Of a stretch of DNA of 64,000 bases, positions 62,115-64,000 are shown in pieces; positions within the stretch are counted from its first letter, which is position 1, and every line of letters starts with the position of its first letter. Made by a program: the position numbers and the translations under genes. The DNA is from Nonomuraea muscovyensis (GTDB lineage: Bacteria > Actinomycetota > Actinomycetes > Streptosporangiales > Streptosporangiaceae): NCBI RefSeq assembly GCF_014207745.1, contig NZ_JACHJB010000001.1, positions 1,612,001 through 1,676,000 of the forward strand, read 5' to 3'. The notes under the pieces are model-generated. The model worked only from the letters and a program-made list of their open reading frames with translations. It was not told the DNA's origin and made no database searches.

Positions 62115-63029
62115 CTAGAAGTAGCCTTCCCGCTTGCGGTCCTCCATGGCGGCCTCCGAAGAGCGGTCGTCGGCCCGGGTGGCCCCTCGCTCCGTGATCC
62201 GGGTGACCGCGATCTCTTCGATGATCTCTCCGACCGTGGCGGCCGTGGACTGCACGGCCCCGGTGCAGGTCATGTCACCCACCGTGCGGTAGCGGACCAC
62301 GGCCTCGAAGAGCGGCTCGTCGTCGCCACGCTGCACGACCTCGGCGTCGGGCAGCAGCATCCCGTCGCGCTCGAACACCTTGCGGGTGTGGGAGAAGTAG
62401 ATGGACGGGATCTCGATGCCCTCGCGCCGGATGTAGTCCCACACGTCCAGCTCGGTCCAGTTGGACAGCGGGAAGACCCGGATGTGCTCGCCCTTGCGGA
62501 TGCGGGCGTTGTAGAGGTTCCACAGCTCGGGGCGCTGGTTCTTCGGGTCCCACTGGCCGAAGTCGTCGCGGAAGGAGAAGACCCGCTCCTTGGCCCTGGC
62601 CTTCTCCTCGTCGCGGCGGGCGCCGCCGAAGACGGCGTCGAACTCGTGCTCCTCGATCGCGTCGAGCAGCGTGGTGGTCTGCAGCCGGTTGCGGGAGGCG
62701 CGCCGGCCGGTCTCCTCGACGACGCGGCCCGCGTCGATGGAGTCCTGGACGCTGGCGACGATCAGGCGCGCGCCGAGCTCGGCGGAGCGCCGGTCGCGGA
62801 ACTCGATGACCTCGTCGAAGTTGTGGCCGGTGTCGACGTGCATCAGCGGGAACGGGATCGCCGCCGGCCAGAACGCCTTCTCGGCGATGCGCAGCATGAC
62901 GATGGAGTCCTTGCCGCCGGAGAAGAGCAGACACGGGCGCTCGAACTCGGCCGCCACTTCGCGCATGATGTGGATGGCTTCGGCCTCGAGCACGTCGAGC
63001 TGCGACGTCGTGTAGTCGCGCTGGAGCAT
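62115..63029 (-). CDS. cysD: Sulfate adenylyltransferase subunit 2 (CysD)
   Basis: This 304-residue PP-loop enzyme transfers AMP to sulfate to make APS. The PP-loop is LLFSGGKDSIVMLRIAEKA (about 34-52), followed by PLMHVDTGHNFDEVIEFRD and RREGIEIPSIYFSHTRKVF. It forms a complex with CysN, encoded directly downstream. In many actinobacteria cysDN sits with assimilatory cysH; here it sits with cysQ and polysaccharide genes, which suggests a dedicated PAPS supply. Confidence 0.97.
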   Translation of the reverse strand: MLQRDYTTSQLDVLEAEAIHIMREVAAEFERPCLLFSGGKDSIVMLRIAEKAFWPAAIPFPLMHVDTGHNFDEVIEFRDRRSAELGARLIVASVQDSIDAGRVVEETGRRASRNRLQTTTLLDAIEEHEFDAVFGGARRDEEKARAKERVFSFRDDFGQWDPKNQRPELWNLYNARIRKGEHIRVFPLSNWTELDVWDYIRREGIEIPSIYFSHTRKVFERDGMLLPDAEVVQRGDDEPLFEAVVRYRTVGDMTCTGAVQSTAATVGEIIEEIAVTRITERGATRADDRSSEAAMEDRKREGYF

Positions 63030-63077
63030 GGGAGCTTCCTCCGGCGATAGGGCGGTGCGGGTGGGTCGGCGGTCGGG

Positions 63078-63842
63078 TCAGCGGTGCAGGTCGCGAATCC
63101 CGGCCAGCAGGGTAGGCGCCAAGTCGGGTAGGGAAACCAGGATATCCGGTAGTGAGGGGTCCGGCTGGTTGTAGGTCAGCGCCGCGCCGTCAATCCGGCT
63201 GGCGTGGGCCCCCGCGGCCTGCGCGACGGCCACCGGGGCTGCCGAGTCCCACTCGTACTGGCCGCCCGCGTGGACGTAGGCCTCGACCTCGCCGGTGAGC
63301 ACCGCGGAGATCTTCGCCCCGGCCGACCCGATGGGCACCAGGTCGGCGCCCACGAGGTGGGCCAGGTTGCGCACGAACTCCGGCGGCCGGGTGCGGCTCA
63401 CCGCGATGCGGAACCTGCCGCCCTGGTGCGCGGGCAGCTTGGGCGGCTCGCCGGTGCCGAGGGTGCGGCCCTGCGCGGGCAGCGCGACCGCTCCCGCGGC
63501 CAGCTCGCCGCGCTCCCACAGGGCCACGTGCACCGCCCAGTCGGACCGGCCCTCCTCGGCGAACTCGCGGGTGCCGTCGAGCGGGTCGACGATCCACACC
63601 CGCTCGGCTTCGAGCCGGCTCGGGTCGAGGCGTTCCTCCCGGGTGGCCTCCTCCGACAGCACGTGGTCGCTCGGGCGGAGCCGGGCCAGCGCCTCCATGA
63701 GGAAGACGTGGGACTCGCGGTCGCCGGCGGCGCGCAGGGCGGCCGCGTCGGCGAAGCCCTCCCGCGCACGTACGGCCAGCAGCCGCTCGCCGGCCTCGGT
63801 CGCCAGGTCGGCGGCGAGGGAGTGGTCGTCGCGAATCGTCAT
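63078..63842 (-). CDS. cysQ: 3'(2'),5'-bisphosphate nucleotidase (CysQ-type PAP phosphatase)
   Basis: This 254-residue metal-dependent phosphatase converts PAP, the by-product of every sulfotransferase reaction, to AMP. The inositol-monophosphatase fold motifs are present: VLSEEATREE, WIVDPLDGTREFAEE (metal ligands) and YEWDSAAPVAVAQAAGA. PAP inhibits sulfotransferases, so a cysQ beside three sulfotransferase genes is functionally apt. The ATG shares a base with the stop of the glycosylphosphotransferase gene (TGATG), so the two are translationally coupled. Confidence 0.93.
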   Translation of the reverse strand: MTIRDDHSLAADLATEAGERLLAVRAREGFADAAALRAAGDRESHVFLMEALARLRPSDHVLSEEATREERLDPSRLEAERVWIVDPLDGTREFAEEGRSDWAVHVALWERGELAAGAVALPAQGRTLGTGEPPKLPAHQGGRFRIAVSRTRPPEFVRNLAHLVGADLVPIGSAGAKISAVLTGEVEAYVHAGGQYEWDSAAPVAVAQAAGAHASRIDGAALTYNQPDPSLPDILVSLPDLAPTLLAGIRDLHR

Positions 63843-64000
63843 CAGTAAGCTCCTTGCCCGCGGGCGACAGCCGACCAAGTCTTCCACAGGATCTGGAGGT
63901 CGAGCGTGAGGGACCAGTTCTCCACGTAACGCAGGTCCAGCCGCACGGATTCCTCCCACGACAGGTCCGACCTGCCGCTGACCTGCCACAAGCCGGTCAG
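63842..64000 (-). CDS. C-terminal end of a polyprenyl glycosylphosphotransferase (partial)
   Basis: Only the last 52 residues are in the window. [18 protein letters not shown], then [19 protein letters not shown] and [13 protein letters not shown], form the very conserved C-terminus of WbaP/CpsE-type enzymes that transfer the first sugar phosphate to undecaprenyl phosphate. The gene continues beyond the right edge. It starts the transcript that continues into cysQ, cysD and cysN, tying sulfate activation directly to initiation of polysaccharide synthesis. Confidence 0.92.
   Translation of the reverse strand: MTGLWQVSGRSDLSWEESVRLDLRYVENWSLTLDLQILWKTWSAVARGQGAY

Overview
The window is very GC-rich with strong G/C in third codon positions, frequent GTG/TTG starts and dense 4-base start/stop overlaps, as expected for a filamentous actinomycete. 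The order mfd, SurA-like lipoprotein, mazG, eno, divIC, DUF501, ppx is a typical actinobacterial block. My best guess is the Streptosporangiales (for example a Nonomuraea relative); this is inference from gene content, not a database match. I see no rRNA, CRISPR array, insertion sequence or phage gene.

Left part (1-30 kb): a decayed partial copy of a thioredoxin-domain gene precedes a two-gene cassette that looks like a toxin-antitoxin pair, then the intact gene. After these come a class A penicillin-binding protein, an AsnC regulator divergent from 4-hydroxyphenylpyruvate dioxygenase, an M1 peptidase lipoprotein, an ECF sigma factor with a partner membrane protein, a FIST sensor, a MoxR-type ATPase with a VWA protein, cystathionine gamma-synthase, an orphan histidine kinase that overlaps a large AfsR-like regulator by 159 bp, an imine-reductase-like enzyme, a ureohydrolase, cystathionine beta-synthase, an SGNH hydrolase, a beta-propeller lipoprotein, a thiolase and several small enzymes.

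Middle part (30-46 kb): a BAX inhibitor-like membrane protein, a short-armed tRNA whose anticodon reads as UAA, an ACT-domain protein, type II NADH dehydrogenase, a type 5 uracil-DNA glycosylase, a PadR regulator with a membrane partner and a palindromic operator, a secreted protein with four Cys-bounded repeats, and the housekeeping block ppx to mfd.

Right part (46.9-64 kb): this is the most interesting region. Genes for making and recycling activated sulfate (APS kinase cysC, ATP sulfurylase cysD/cysN, PAP phosphatase cysQ, a TauE/SafE anion transporter) surround a Wzx/Wzy-type exopolysaccharide locus: a chain-length protein, a polymerase, a flippase, two glycosyltransferases, the end of an initiating polyprenyl glycosylphosphotransferase, a kinase-like protein, a GH26-like hydrolase and three different sulfotransferases. 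The transcription units are head-on: wzz-wzy-kinase-sulfotransferase-wzx-sulfotransferase on the plus strand, against glycosylphosphotransferase-cysQ-cysD-cysN and sulfotransferase-GT2-WecG on the minus strand. The simplest reading is a self-contained system for a sulfated extracellular polysaccharide with its own PAPS supply and PAP removal. This is an inference from gene families and layout.
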